Assembly (NCBI GenBank): GCA_011947345.1
Contig: JAAVTG010001010.1
Span: 62,001 to 126,000 of the forward strand
Reading direction: 5' to 3'
Source: Phytophthora quininea
Lineage: Eukaryota; Oomycota; Peronosporomycetes; Peronosporales; Peronosporaceae
Length of the DNA: 64,000 bases
Shown here: piece by piece, positions 44,845-55,965 of the stretch
Numbering within the stretch: position 1 is the first letter of the stretch
Layout: each line of letters opens with the position of its first letter
Translations under genes and position numbers: made by a program
The notes under the pieces: generated by a model
The model's database searches: none
What the model saw: the letters and a program-made list of their open reading frames with translations, nothing else
Told to the model about the DNA's origin: nothing

Positions 44845-46319
44845 ATGCTGCGATCGCTGATCCCTGCTGTGCGCCCCGCTAATGCGCTGCTCTCGCGACT
44901 GGGCGCTGCATGTAGCTCTGGATCTTCTCTATCTGCTCATGTAAGTTGTAGTCGCCAACTCTCTTCGAAGGCGCCGCCCCGCCATGTCTTCGCGGACCCC
45001 TCGGTAGGCATCGGCAGCCTCCCGCTGGCTCCGGAGGAGACGCAGGCAGAGCGTGAGCTGCTCAAGTCGTTGCCAGAGTTCCAGGAGGCTGCGGCCGTGC
45101 TGTTGGGCCAAGGAAGCGACGAGGCGCGGCTGCTGCCCAACTACAAGCGCGCCCAGGAGGCGCTGCCGAAGCTGCAGCGCACGGTGGAGATCTGCCGCTC
45201 GGCCATGGGCTTCCAGAGCGTGTATCTGCAGGCGGCTCTGCGCCACTTGGTGGCTACACTGCTCATGAAGGGCGATGTGGAAGAGGCCAAGAAGGTGATG
45301 CAAGAGAGAGGAGACGTCATGCAGTGGCCTATTGCAGAGCACGAACGGATGCTGCGTCTGCTGCTGAGAGCCAATTTGCCCAAAGAGGCCGAGAGCTGGT
45401 GCTCGAAAGAGGAGTTCACCAAGCTGTTCCCGAAGGACGAGACGGTGCCACTCAAGTGGACGCTGTACGAACTCATTGGCAAGGACTTGAGTGGAGGAGC
45501 CGAGGAGTTGGCCAAGGCGGTGGAAGACCCGCTGTTTGTGCGGGCTGTTGAGACGCTGAGAGAGAAGAAGGATGTGGTGCTGAAGCGCGAGCAAGCGAGT
45601 GACCTGAAGGCGAGTGAGCTGCAGCTGGGGCGGAGGTCCCGTACTTGCTGGCCCAGTACGCGTCGCTGTCGGTAGCGAGCACGCGAGCTCTGGACAGGGA
45701 CCCCAAGGCCGACCCCAAGGCCCCTCCAAATGACACTCAGCTCGTGAGTTTGAACCAGGCTGAAGTGCTGTGGAAGGAATCGCTGGCGTGGGTGGAGAGG
45801 ATTTCTGCGGAGGAGGACAAGGACGCGCTGCTGGCGTCCGGGCCGAACGCTCCGTTTGCGGCCTGGGTGCAGACCAATCTGGGCGAGCTGTTGCTGCGGA
45901 AGAATAAGCCCGACGAAGCGATGGAGTGGCTGGGCAAGGCCATGAGCACGCTGCAAGAGGAACAGAACACTGCTGGAGGCAGCGCGCTGGCGATGACTCG
46001 CGCGCTGGCGATGACTCGCGTGCTGGGCCAGATCGCCCGCGGCTGCCACGTCATGGGCCAGGCTGTCACGAGCGAAGGTCTGTTTGTCACTGTGATCGAG
46101 TCGTTTGAGCGCGAGAGAGCGCTGTCGATGACGGACCGCGTGGAGTTCGCTCGTGCCCTGCGCGCTTACGGCGACTTGCTGACGAACTGGGAGAAGCGTG
46201 AGGCTGGTGCTGCGAAGCGATACGCGCAGGCTGAACGTGTCGAGAAGGAGCTGCAGCAGCTGTGCAAGACCAACCAGAGCGCTGTTGCGCTGCACCCTGT
46301 ATTTTATTTGCCGCTGTAG
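44845..46319 (+). CDS. Mitochondrial-type helical-repeat protein, array copy A, one frame break
   Basis: Only this copy retains a start: the ATG at 44845 gives MLRSLIPAVRPANALLSRLG, an Arg/Ser/Ala-rich mitochondrial presequence. The mature part is helical and TPR-like (for example AALRHLVATLLMKGDVEEAK; AWVQTNLGELLLRKNKPDEA; GRGCHVMGQAV-type segments), about 491 aa when the frame is repaired; no family name is recognised. Relative to copies B and C a G is missing near 45632 (GCGGAGG for GCGGGAGG), which breaks the frame. A short in-protein duplication (ALAMTR twice) lies near 45990. The gene faces the CRN gene of its unit. Confidence 0.65.
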
Positions 46320-46449
46320 GTAGGGGAAACGAGAAGTAAGGTCATGATGAACTCGCCAACGTACCGACAGCTACTACTTTTCTGATCGTTGACTAAGTGT
46401 ATCACCACTAGTGCTAAGACGAGGAAAAGAATGCTGGACTCAAGTGGGC

Positions 46450-46530
46450 ATTTGTTGGCGACCTGGAGGCGTGCTGCTAAGCGATGCTGAAAGAGTCAAG
46501 AAGGAGCTGTAGCAACTGTGTGATCCGCGC
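46450..46530 (+). pseudogene. Relic of the 3' end of the mitochondrial-type gene (also at about 50288 and 54113)
   Basis: The segment GCTGCTAAGCGATGC ... GTCAAGAAGGAGCTGTAGCA aligns with the gene's own end (GCTGCGAAGCGATAC ... GTCGAGAAGGAGCTGCAGCA), with substitutions and a nonsense codon. It therefore looks like an older partial duplication that was carried along in every unit of the array. Confidence 0.55.
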
Positions 46531-46787
46531 GCTACTTGCCGCTAGGGCAGAGAGGGCTTGGAGTGTGTCTGTTTTTTTTTCAACAAACAAAATGTCAACG
46601 AAAAAGCTAAATAATGAATGCTTGCGGTGGTGCTACCAACATGGTCCGTCTTCGATCCGTCTCCACGTTCAGAGTCTCCTTGCCACGCTGAGTCATGGAA
46701 TTCATCAACGATAACCGCGGCACTGCAAGTCTGATGGACCTGGAGTTATCCGATGGCGTCACGAGTCCAGCGAAGCCAGCGACGCAT

Positions 46788-48647
46788 TTAAGAGGCGGCA
46801 TCTTCCTGGACAGCTTGCACGTCAGCAGCTAAAGTGCCCGCAGCTACATCCATAGATGTCGACATGTTTAGCGACCACACGTACTGCGGAATCTTCGCCA
46901 CCGCGTCGCTGTACGACCTGTCTCGCATTTGTTCAAGGATTGCCACGGCCCGAGGCATTAAAATGCCGGCTGGGAGAGTGTTGTTCCGGATCTCCTCTTG
47001 CAGTTTCGTGATCGTAAAAATGCCAAGCTCTGCCAGTTTTTTTGGGTTGCTGGGCCAATATGCTTGACCTTCCTCACGGCATCCTGAGCTATCGGCTCGG
47101 GAACGATCTCCTGCCGCTTGAAGTCTCCTGCAATGCTTTTGGGGACGGCAAACACTAACGCCACTCGCTGCGGGTTCGTCTTTACCGCCTCTAGAAGACC
47201 AAGCCTTTTCAGCACCGCGATGATCCCCCATGCCTTGACTGGATGAGTTTTCGAAATCGTCATTTGAAATAGGATCAAGCGGTTTGCGGCGTTCCAGGCG
47301 ATGAGATCTTGTGCCACATCGTTGCTCGAGACTGCCATCCTCGGAAGGTAGAACGAGTCAATTGACGGGAACTGCAACGACTTGGGCTGATGGTACGGTC
47401 CAAGCGTAGCTGTTGCTGGAGATAGATCCTCCATCTCGAAGTCGTCGGCGACGCTCTCTTGTATCACGATATCTTTCATGTTGTCTGAAGCAGCATCCTC
47501 TTGCAGCGCCGACAGCTGGAGTGTGCACCCTCTCTTCAGCATCTCGTGGCCACCAACCTCGAATATCCACCCGACCAAAGCTGCACCTTGCGGCGTACCT
47601 TCTAGCGACTGGCGCAACAGATCTCTGCTTGTGGTGACTGTGGTGAGCAAGCGCCGTGCCAGATTCTGCACGACGAAAGGAGACGCGAGCTTAGTTGTTG
47701 CCCGTATCATACCCAGTTCCTCGTTTGGCACGTAATGGAGAACACGATGGCAGATGTCGCGGTTGACGACCCCATAATGAGGTTGTTGAGCTCTCCAGCA
47801 CTGTTGATTTTGTTGATCTCGACGAGTAAATCTTCTTTGCTGTCAGTGACAAGAGCTTCGGTCGATAAAAACATTCGCGTGCCACGCCACCGAAAATGTT
47901 AAATCGCGTCTCGATCACAGAGTCAGTGATGGTGTTGAAAACGTGCTGCCCTTTGAGGCGCAGCGCAGATGCTGCTTCTTGGAGCTCCACACACGTCCAG
48001 AGAGGCATGAAGAGAGTGGCTTTGTCCTTCCTCATCGTCTTCAACCATTCCTCGTTGGGGCTTGCAAACACCACCATCTGAGTGTCATGAAATGACTCGG
48101 GAGGTCCGTCACACAGGAGAAGTGTCCTCCTTTTTCCATCGCACTCTTCCAAAACGTCGCCAATCGCGGCCTCAGAGCGGAGTTTTGTTGGTTTTCCGTC
48201 GTCCTTGAAGACAGTGGCTGAGCCCATCAGCTTGTTTCTCTTGTATGCCGCTGCGATTATCCACGTGTCGATCACCTCCTCGCGGAAACGCCGGAAGAAG
48301 TAACTATAGAAGACCGATTTGCCGATGCCTGTACAGGATCAACCACAAATGATAGATGAGAATGACCTCCTAGTGATATACAATACCATACCTGGTGATC
48401 CCGTCACGGTCACGCATCTCTTCCCGGTATCCAGCATCCCTTTGACGAGGTCGTAGTACCTTTCATAGCACCTGCGGACGTAGTAGAAGTCACCATCGAA
48501 CTCGTGCACGAACGGCAGGACGATCAGCTTCTCCGTGAAGTCTGCTGTCACCACTGGGGCGTCCCCACCAGCAGCAGTGGACATTGCTGTCGCCTTGAGG
48601 GCTGTGGATTTCAGCTTCTTGGACGGGGGTGATTCTTCTCGATTCAT
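46788..48647 (-). pseudogene. CRN-type NTPase-nuclease effector gene, array copy A, frame-broken
   Basis: Exon 1 is 48647-48392, a 63-nt intron (48391-48329) splits the Walker A motif GSPG|IGKS, and exon 2 runs to 46788. Order: basic PPSKKLK nuclear signal, the conserved YYVRRCYERYYDLVKGML segment, P-loop NTPase, LLCDGPPESF, VFASPNEEW, FNIFGGVAREC, then a nuclease-like part (IDSFYLP ... LFQMTISKTHPVKAW, with D and Q-x-T-x2-K) and a helix-hairpin-helix (HIGPATQK...LAELGIFTI). This is the architecture of Crinkler/RHS-type effectors; no N-terminal LFLAK or signal peptide is seen. Frame breaks: near 47868, near 47778 and at a poly-A (47037-47043). The central part (about 47560-47970) is much more diverged from B and C than the flanks. 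Confidence 0.75.
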
Positions 48648-48738
48648 CTTGTAATCTGTTCTTTCAAAGCATTTTTAAGCCAATCAAAAGTTAGATGCGA
48701 TTTGTACTCCAAAGTGCGCCCATGACTGCAGTGCCCAA

Positions 48739-50148
48739 TGTAGCTCTGGATCTTCTCTATCTGCTCATGTAAGTTGCAGTCGCCAACTCTCTTCGAAGGC
48801 GCCGCCCCGCCATGTCTTCGCGGACCCCTCGGTAGGCATCGGCAGCCTCCCGCTGGCTCCGGAGGAGACGCAGGCGGAGCGTGAGCTGCTCAAGTCGTTG
48901 CCAGAGTTCCAGGAGGCTGCGGCCGTGCTGTTGGGCCAAGGAAGCGACGAGGCGCGGCTGCTGCCCAACTACAAGCGCGCCCAGGAGGCGCTGCCGAAGC
49001 TGCAGCGCACGGTGGAGATCTGCCGCTCGGCCATGGGCTTCCAGAGCGTGTATCTGCAGGCGGCTCTGCGCCACTTGGTGGCTACACTGCTCATGAAGGG
49101 CGATGTGGAAGAGGCCAAGAAGGTGATGCAAGAGAGAGGAGACGTCATGCAGTGGCCTATTGCAGAGCACGAACGGATGCTGCGTCTGCTGCTGAGAGCC
49201 AATTTGCCCAAAGAGGCCGAGAGCTGGTGCTCGAAAGAGGAGTTCACCAAGCTGTTCCCGAAGGACGAGACGGTGCCACTCAAGTGGACGCTGTACGAAC
49301 TCATTGGCAAGGACTTGAGTGGAGGAGCCGAGGAGTTGGCCAAGGCGGTGGAAGACCCGCTGTTTGTGCGGGCTGTTGAGACGCTGAGAGAGAAGAAGGA
49401 TGTGGTGCTGAAGCGCGAGCAAGCGAGTGACCTGAAGGCGAGTGAGCTGCAGCTGGGGCGGGAGGTCCCGTACTTGCTGGCCCAGTACGCGTCGCTGTCG
49501 GTAGCGAGCACGCGAGCTCTGGACAGGGACCCCAAGGCCGACCCCAAGGCCCCTCCAAATGACACTCAGCTCGTGAGTTTGAACCAGGCTGAAGTGCTGT
49601 GGAAGGAATCGCTGGCGTGGGTGGAGAGGATTTCTGCGGAGGAGGACAAGGACGCGCTGCTGGCGTCCGGGCCGAACGCTCCGTTTGCGGCCTGGGTGCA
49701 GACCAATCTGGGCGAGCTGTTGCTGCGGAAGAATAAGCCCGACGAAGCGATGGAGTGGCTGGGCAAGGCCATGAGCACGCTGCAAGAGGAACAGAACACT
49801 GCTGGAGGCAGCGCGCTGGCGATGACTCGCGCGCTGGCGATGACTCGCGTGCTGGGCCAGATCGCCCGCGGCTGCCACGTCATGGGCCAGGCTGTCACGA
49901 GCGAAGGTCTGTTTGTCACTGTGATCGAGTCGTTTGAGCGCGAGAGAGCGCTGTCGATGACGGACCGCGTGGAGTTCGCTCGTGCCCTGCGCGCTTACGG
50001 CGACTTGCTGACGAACTGGGAGAAGCGTGAGGCTGGTGCTGCGAAGCGATACGCGCAGGCTGAACGTGTCGAGAAGGAGCTGCAGCAGCTGTGCAAGACC
50101 AACCAGAGCGCTGTTGCGCTGCACCCTGTATTTTATTTGCCGCTGTAG
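48739..50148 (+). pseudogene. Mitochondrial-type gene, array copy B, 5'-truncated
   Basis: The reading frame corresponding to copy A is open without a break from the unit start to the stop at 50146-50148. The presequence exon and ATG are missing, and an in-frame TAA lies upstream before any Met. No promoter was duplicated. The first in-frame Met lies well inside the domain, so a normal mitochondrial product is unlikely. It does show the unbroken frame where copy A has lost one G. Confidence 0.75.
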
Positions 50149-50618
50149 GTAGGGAAACGAGAAGTAAGGTCATGATGAACTCGCCAACGTACCGACAGCT
50201 ACTACTTTTTCTGATCGTTGACTAAGTGTATCACCACTAGTGCTAAGACGAGGAAAAGAATGCTGGACTCAAGTGGGCATTTGTTGGCGACCTGGAGGCG
50301 TGCTGCTAAGCGATGCTGAAAGAGTCAAGAAGGAGCTGTAGCAACTGTGTGATCCGCGCGCTACTTGCCGCTAGGGCAGAGAGGGCTTGGAGTGTGTGTC
50401 TGTTTTTTTTTCAACAAACAAAATGTCAACGAAAAAGCTAAATAATGAATGCTTGCGGTGGTGCTACCAACATGGTCCGTCTTCGATCCGTCTCCACGTT
50501 CAGAGTCTCCTTGCCACGCTGAGTCATGGAATTCATCAACGATAACCGCGGCACTGCAAGTCTGATGGACCTGGAGTTATCCGATGGCGTCACGAGTCCA
50601 GCGAAGCCAGCGACGCAT

Positions 50619-52476
50619 TTAAGAGGCGGCATCTTCCTGGACAGCTTGCACGTCAGCAGCTAAAGTGCCCGCAGCTACATCCATAGATGTCGACATGTTT
50701 AGCGACCACACGTACTGCGGAATCTTCGCCACCGCGTCGCTGTACGACCTGTCTCGCATTTGTTCAAGGATTGCCACGGCCCGAGGCATTAAAATGCCGG
50801 CTGGGAGAGTGTTGTTCCGGATCTCCTCTTGCAGTTTCGTGATCGTAAAAATGCCAAGCTCTGCCAGTTTTTTTGGGTTGCTGGGCCAATATGCTTGACC
50901 TTCCTCACGGCATCCTGAGCTATCGGCTCGGGAACGATCTCCTGCCGCTTGAAGTCTCCTGCAATGCTTTTGGGGACGGCAAACACTAACGCCACTCGCT
51001 GCGGGTTCGTCTTTACCGCCTCTAGAAGACCAAGCCTTTTCAGCACCGCGATGATCCCCCATGCCTTGACTGGATGAGTTTTCGAAATCGTCATTTGAAA
51101 TAGGATCAAGCGGTTTGCGGCGTTCCAGGCGATGAGATCTTGTGCCACATCGTTGCTCGAGACTGCCATCCTCGGAAGGTAGAACGAGTCAATTGACGGG
51201 AACTGCAACGACTTGGGCTGATGGTACGGTCCAAGCGTAGCTGTCGCTGGAGATAGATCCTCCATCTCGAAGTCGTCGGCGACGCTCTCTTGTATCACGA
51301 TATCTTTCACGTTGTCTGAAGCAGCATCCTCTTGCAGCGCCGACAGCTGGAGTGTGCACCCTCTCTTCAGCATCTCGTGGCCACCAACCTTGAATATCCA
51401 TCCAAGCAGCGATGCACCTTGCGGCGTACCTTCTAGCGACTGGCGCAGCTGATCCCTGTTATTCTGGGCGGTTTTCAGTAGGCGCCGCGAAAGCACCTGC
51501 ACGACGAATGGCGACGCTAGTTTTGTTGTAGCCACTTCCATGTCCATTTCCTCGTCGGGTACGAGATGGAGGACACGGTGGCAGTTTTCGCGGTTTTCCT
51601 TTCCTTGGATGAGGTTATTGAGTTCGTCTGCACTTGAGATTTTGTTGATCTCCTTCAGAAGCTCCATCCTCTTCTTTTTACTTTTTTCCGTTCCTAGGAA
51701 ACATTCTCGGGCCACACCACCGAAGATATTGAACCGGGTCTCGATAACGTCAGCAGTGATAGTGTTGAAAACATCTTGCCCTTTGGATCGCAATATCGAC
51801 GCGGCTTCTTGAGCTCCACACACGTCCAGAGCGGCATGAAGAGAGTGGCTTTGTCCTTCCTCATCGTCTTCAACCATTCCTCGTTGGGGCTTGCAAACAC
51901 CACCATCTGAGTGTCATGAAATGACTCGGGAGGTCCGTCACACAGGAGAAGTGTCCTCCTTTTTCCATCGCACTCTTCCAAAACGTCGCCAATCGCGGCC
52001 TCAGAGCGGAGTTTTGTTGGTTTTCCGTCGTCCTTGAAGACAGTGGCTGAGCCCATCAGCTTGTTTCTCTTGTATGCCGCTGCGATTATCCACGTGTCGA
52101 TCACCTCCTCGCGGAAACGCCGGAAGAAGTAACTATAGAAGACCGATTTGCCGATGCCTGTACAGGATCAACCACAAATGATAGATGAGAATGACCTCCT
52201 AGTGATATACAATACCATACCTGGTGATCCCGTCACGGTCACGCATCTCTTCCCGGTATCCAGCATCCCTTTGACGAGGTCGTAGTACCTTTCATAGCAC
52301 CTGCGGACGTAGTAGAAGTCACCATCGAACTCGTGCACGAACGGCAGGACGATCAGCTTCTCCGTGAAGTCTGCTGTCACCACTGGGGCGTCCCCACCAG
52401 CAGCAGTGGACATTGCTGTCGCCTTGAGGGCTGTGGATTTCAGCTTCTTGGACGGGGGTGATTCTTCTCGATTCAT
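50619..52476 (-). CDS. CRN-type NTPase-nuclease effector gene, array copy B
   Basis: Exon 1 52476-52221, intron 52220-52158 (63 nt, inside Walker A), exon 2 52157-50619. Domain order as in copy A: NLS-like start, RHS-type P-loop NTPase, FNIFGGVARECFLGTEKSKK, nuclease-like core with LFQMTISKTH, helix-hairpin-helix, C-terminal helices ending QAVQEDAAS. The central region is intact here, unlike copy A. One base is missing near 51812 (CTTGAGC versus CTTGGAGC in A and C), which shifts the frame. The poly-A site at 50868-50874 changes frame just as in A and C. Apart from these two points the gene is complete, about 590 aa. Such effectors act inside host cells, often in the nucleus; this is family knowledge. 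Confidence 0.75.
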
Positions 52477-52567
52477 CTTGTAATCTGTTCTTTCAAAGCA
52501 TTTTTAAGCCAATCAAAAGTTAGATGCGATTTGTACTCCAAAGTGCGCCCATGACTGCAGTGCCCAA

Positions 52568-53977
52568 TGTAGCTCTGGATCTTCTCTATCTGCTCATGTA
52601 AGTTGCAGTCGCCAACTCTCTTCGAAGGCGCCGCCCCGCCATGTCTTCGCGGACCCCTCGGTAGGCATCGGCAGCCTCCCGCTGGCTCCGGAGGAGACGC
52701 AGGCGGAGCGTGAGCTGCTCAAGTCGTTGCCAGAGTTCCAGGAGGCTGCGGCCGTGCTGTTGGGCCAAGGAAGCGACGAGGCGCGGCTGCTGCCCAACTA
52801 CAAGCGCGCCCAGGAGGCGCTGCCGAAGCTGCAGCGCACGGTGGAGATCTGCCGCTCGGCCATGGGCTTCCAGAGCGTGTATCTGCAGGCGGCTCTGCGC
52901 CACTTGGTGGCTACACTGCTCATGAAGGGCGATGTGGAAGAGGCCAAGAAGGTGATGCAAGAGAGAGGAGACGTCATGCAGTGGCCTATTGCAGAGCACG
53001 AACGGATGCTGCGTCTGCTGCTGAGAGCCAATTTGCCCAAAGAGGCCGAGAGCTGGTGCTCGAAAGAGGAGTTCACCAAGCTGTTCCCGAAGGACGAGAC
53101 GGTGCCACTCAAGTGGACGCTGTACGAACTCATTGGCAAGGACTTGAGTGGAGGAGCCGAGGAGTTGGCCAAGGCGGTGGAAGACCCGCTGTTTGTGCGG
53201 GCTGTTGAGACGCTGAGAGAGAAGAAGGATGTGGTGCTGAAGCGCGAGCAAGCGAGTGACCTGAAGGCGAGTGAGCTGCAGCTGGGGCGGGAGGTCCCGT
53301 ACTTGCTGGCCCAGTACGCGTCGCTGTCGGTAGCGAGCACGCGAGCTCTGGACAGGGACCCCAAGGCCGACCCCAAGGCCCCTCCAAATGACACTCAGCT
53401 CGTGAGTTTGAACCAGGCTGAAGTGCTGTGGAAGGAATCGCTGGCGTGGGTGGAGAGGATTTCTGCGGAGGAGGACAAGGACGCGCTGCTGGCGTCCGGG
53501 CCGAACGCTCCGTTTGCGGCCTGGGTGCAGACCAATCTGGGCGAGCTGTTGCTGCGGAAGAATAAGCCCGACGAAGCGATGGAGTGGCTGGGCAAGGCCA
53601 TGAGCACGCTGCAAGAGGAACAGAACACTGCTGGAGGCAGCGCGCTGGCGATGACTCGCGCGCTGGCGATGACTCGCGTGCTGGGCCAGATCGCCCGCGG
53701 CTGCCACGTCATGGGCCAGGCTGTCACGAGCGAAGGTCTGTTTGTCACTGTGATCGAGTCGTTTGAGCGCGAGAGAGCGCTGTCGATGACGGACCGCGTG
53801 GAGTTCGCTCGTGCCCTGCGCGCTTACGGCGACTTGCTGACGAACTGGGAGAAGCGTGAGGCTGGTGCTGCGAAGCGATACGCGCAGGCTGAACGTGTCG
53901 AGAAGGAGCTGCAGCAGCTGTGCAAGACCAACCAGAGCGCTGTTGCGCTGCACCCTGTATTTTATTTGCCGCTGTAG
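52568..53977 (+). pseudogene. Mitochondrial-type gene, array copy C, 5'-truncated
   Basis: The frame matches copy B throughout, open to the stop at 53975-53977. It likewise lacks the presequence and start codon. The identity with B indicates a recent duplication or homogenisation. Confidence 0.75.
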
Positions 53978-55965
53978 GTAGGGAAACGAGAAGTAAGGTC
54001 ATGATGAACTCGCCAACGTACCGACAGCTACTACTTTTCTGATCGTTGACTAAGTGTATCACCACTAGTGCTAAGACGAGGAAAAGAATGCTGGACTCAA
54101 GTGGGCATTTGTTGGCGACCTGGAGGCGTGCTGCTAAGCGATGCTGAAAGAGTCAAGAAGGAGCTGTAGCAACTGTGTGATCCGCGCTACTTGCCGCTAG
54201 GGCAGAGAGGGCTTGGAGTGTGTGTCTGTTTTTTTTCAACAAACAAAATGTCAACGAAAAAGCTAAATAATGAATGCTTGCGGTGGTGCTACCAACATGG
54301 TCCGTCTTCGATCCGTCTCCACGTTCAGAGTCTCCTTGCCACGCTGAGTCATGGAATTCATCAACGATAACCGCGGCACTGCAAGTCTGATGGACCTGGA
54401 GTTATCCGATGGCGTCACGAGTCCAGCGAAGCCAGCGACGCATTTAAGAGGCGGCATCTTCCTGGACAGCTTGCACGTCAGCAGCTAAAGTGCCCGCAGC
54501 TACATCCATAGATGTCGACATGTTTAGCGACCACACGTACTGCGGAATCTTCGCCACCGCGTCGCTGTACGACCTGTCTCGCATTTGTTCAAGGATTGCC
54601 ACGGCCCGAGGCATTAAAATGCCGGCTGGGAGAGTGTTGTTCCGGATCTCCTCTTGCAGTTTCGTGATCGTAAAAATGCCAAGCTCTGCCAGTTTTTTTG
54701 GGTTGCTGGGCCAATATGCTTGACCTTCCTCACGGCATCCTGAGCTATCGGCTCGGGAACGATCTCCTGCCGCTTGAAGTCTCCTGCAATGCTTTTGGGG
54801 ACGGCAAACACTAACGCCACTCGCTGCGGGTTCGTCTTTACCGCCTCTAGAAGACCAAGCCTTTTCAGCACCGCGATGATCCCCCATGCCTTGACTGGAT
54901 GAGTTTTCGAAATCGTCATTTGAAATAGGATCAAGCGGTTTGCGGCGTTCCAGGCGATGAGATCTTGTGCCACATCGTTGCTCGAGACTGCCATCCTCGG
55001 AAGGTAGAACGAGTCAATTGACGGGAACTGCAACGACTTGGGCTGATGGTACGGTCCAAGCGTAGCTGTCGCTGGAGATAGATCCTCCATCTCGAAGTCG
55101 TCGGCGACGCTCTCTTGTATCACGATATCTTTCACGTTGTCTGAAGCAGCATCCTCTTGCAGCGCCGACAGCTGGAGTGTGCACCCTCTCTTCAGCATCT
55201 CGTGGCCACCAACCTTGAATATCCATCCAAGCAGCGATGCACCTTGCGGCGTACCTTCTAGCGACTGGCGCAGCTGATCCCTGTTATTCTGGGCGGTTTT
55301 CAGTAGGCGCCGCGAAAGCACCTGCACGACGAATGGCGACGCTAGTTTTGTTGTAGCCACTTCCATGTCCATTTCCTCGTCGGGTACGAGATGGAGGACA
55401 CGGTGGCAGTTTTCGCGGTTTTCCTTTCCTTGGATGAGGTTATTGAGTTCGTCTGCACTTGAGATTTTGTTGATCTCCTTCAGAAGCTCCATCCTCTTCT
55501 TTTTACTTTTTTCCGTTCCTAGGAAACATTCTCGGGCCACACCACCGAAGATATTGAACCGGGTCTCGATAACGTCAGCAGTGATAGTGTTGAAAACATC
55601 TTGCCCTTTGGATCGCAATATCGACGCGGCTTCTTGGAGCTCCACACACGTCCAGAGCGGCATGAAGAGAGTGGCTTTGTCCTTCCTCATCGTCTTCAAC
55701 CATTCCTCGTTGGGGCTTGCAAACACCACCATCTGAGTGTCATGAAATGACTCGGGAGGTCCGTCACACAGGAAAAGTGTCCTCCTTTTCCATCGCACTC
55801 TTCCAAAACGTCGCCAATCGCGGCCTCAGAGCGGAGTTTTGTCGGTTTGCCGTCGCCTTTGAAGACAGTGGCTGAGCCCATCAGCTTGTTTCTCTTGTAT
55901 GCCGCTGCGATTATCCACGTGTCGATCACCTCCTCGCGGAAACGCCGAAAGAAGTAGCTATAGAA

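Larger units (their letters stand above)
44911..55957. repeat. Three-unit tandem segmental duplication, unit about 3.83 kb
   Basis: The unit begins at TGTAGCTCTGGATCTTC, found at 44911, 48739 and 52568 (spacing 3828 and 3829). Each unit holds the mitochondrial-type gene (+), a short spacer, and a CRN gene (-). Copies are nearly identical over most of their length. B and C are identical or nearly so in the first gene. The unit start lies inside the first gene, so copies B and C lack its ATG. Copy C loses identity beyond 55957, where a hAT element is inserted, and its CRN first exon (58223-58025) is of a different type from A and B. Confidence 0.9.

Noticed and set aside
48757..50124. 455-codon minus-strand frame antisense to the mitochondrial-type gene, repeated at 52586-53953 and in pieces at 45141-46295
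   Set aside because: It is Arg/Gln/Leu/His-rich in the way antisense frames of GC-rich coding sequence are, has no domain, and is intact in two copies only because those copies are nearly identical.
44911..55957. CRISPR-like or satellite array
   Set aside because: The repeats are 3.8-kb gene-bearing units, not short spaced repeats, and the sequence is eukaryotic.
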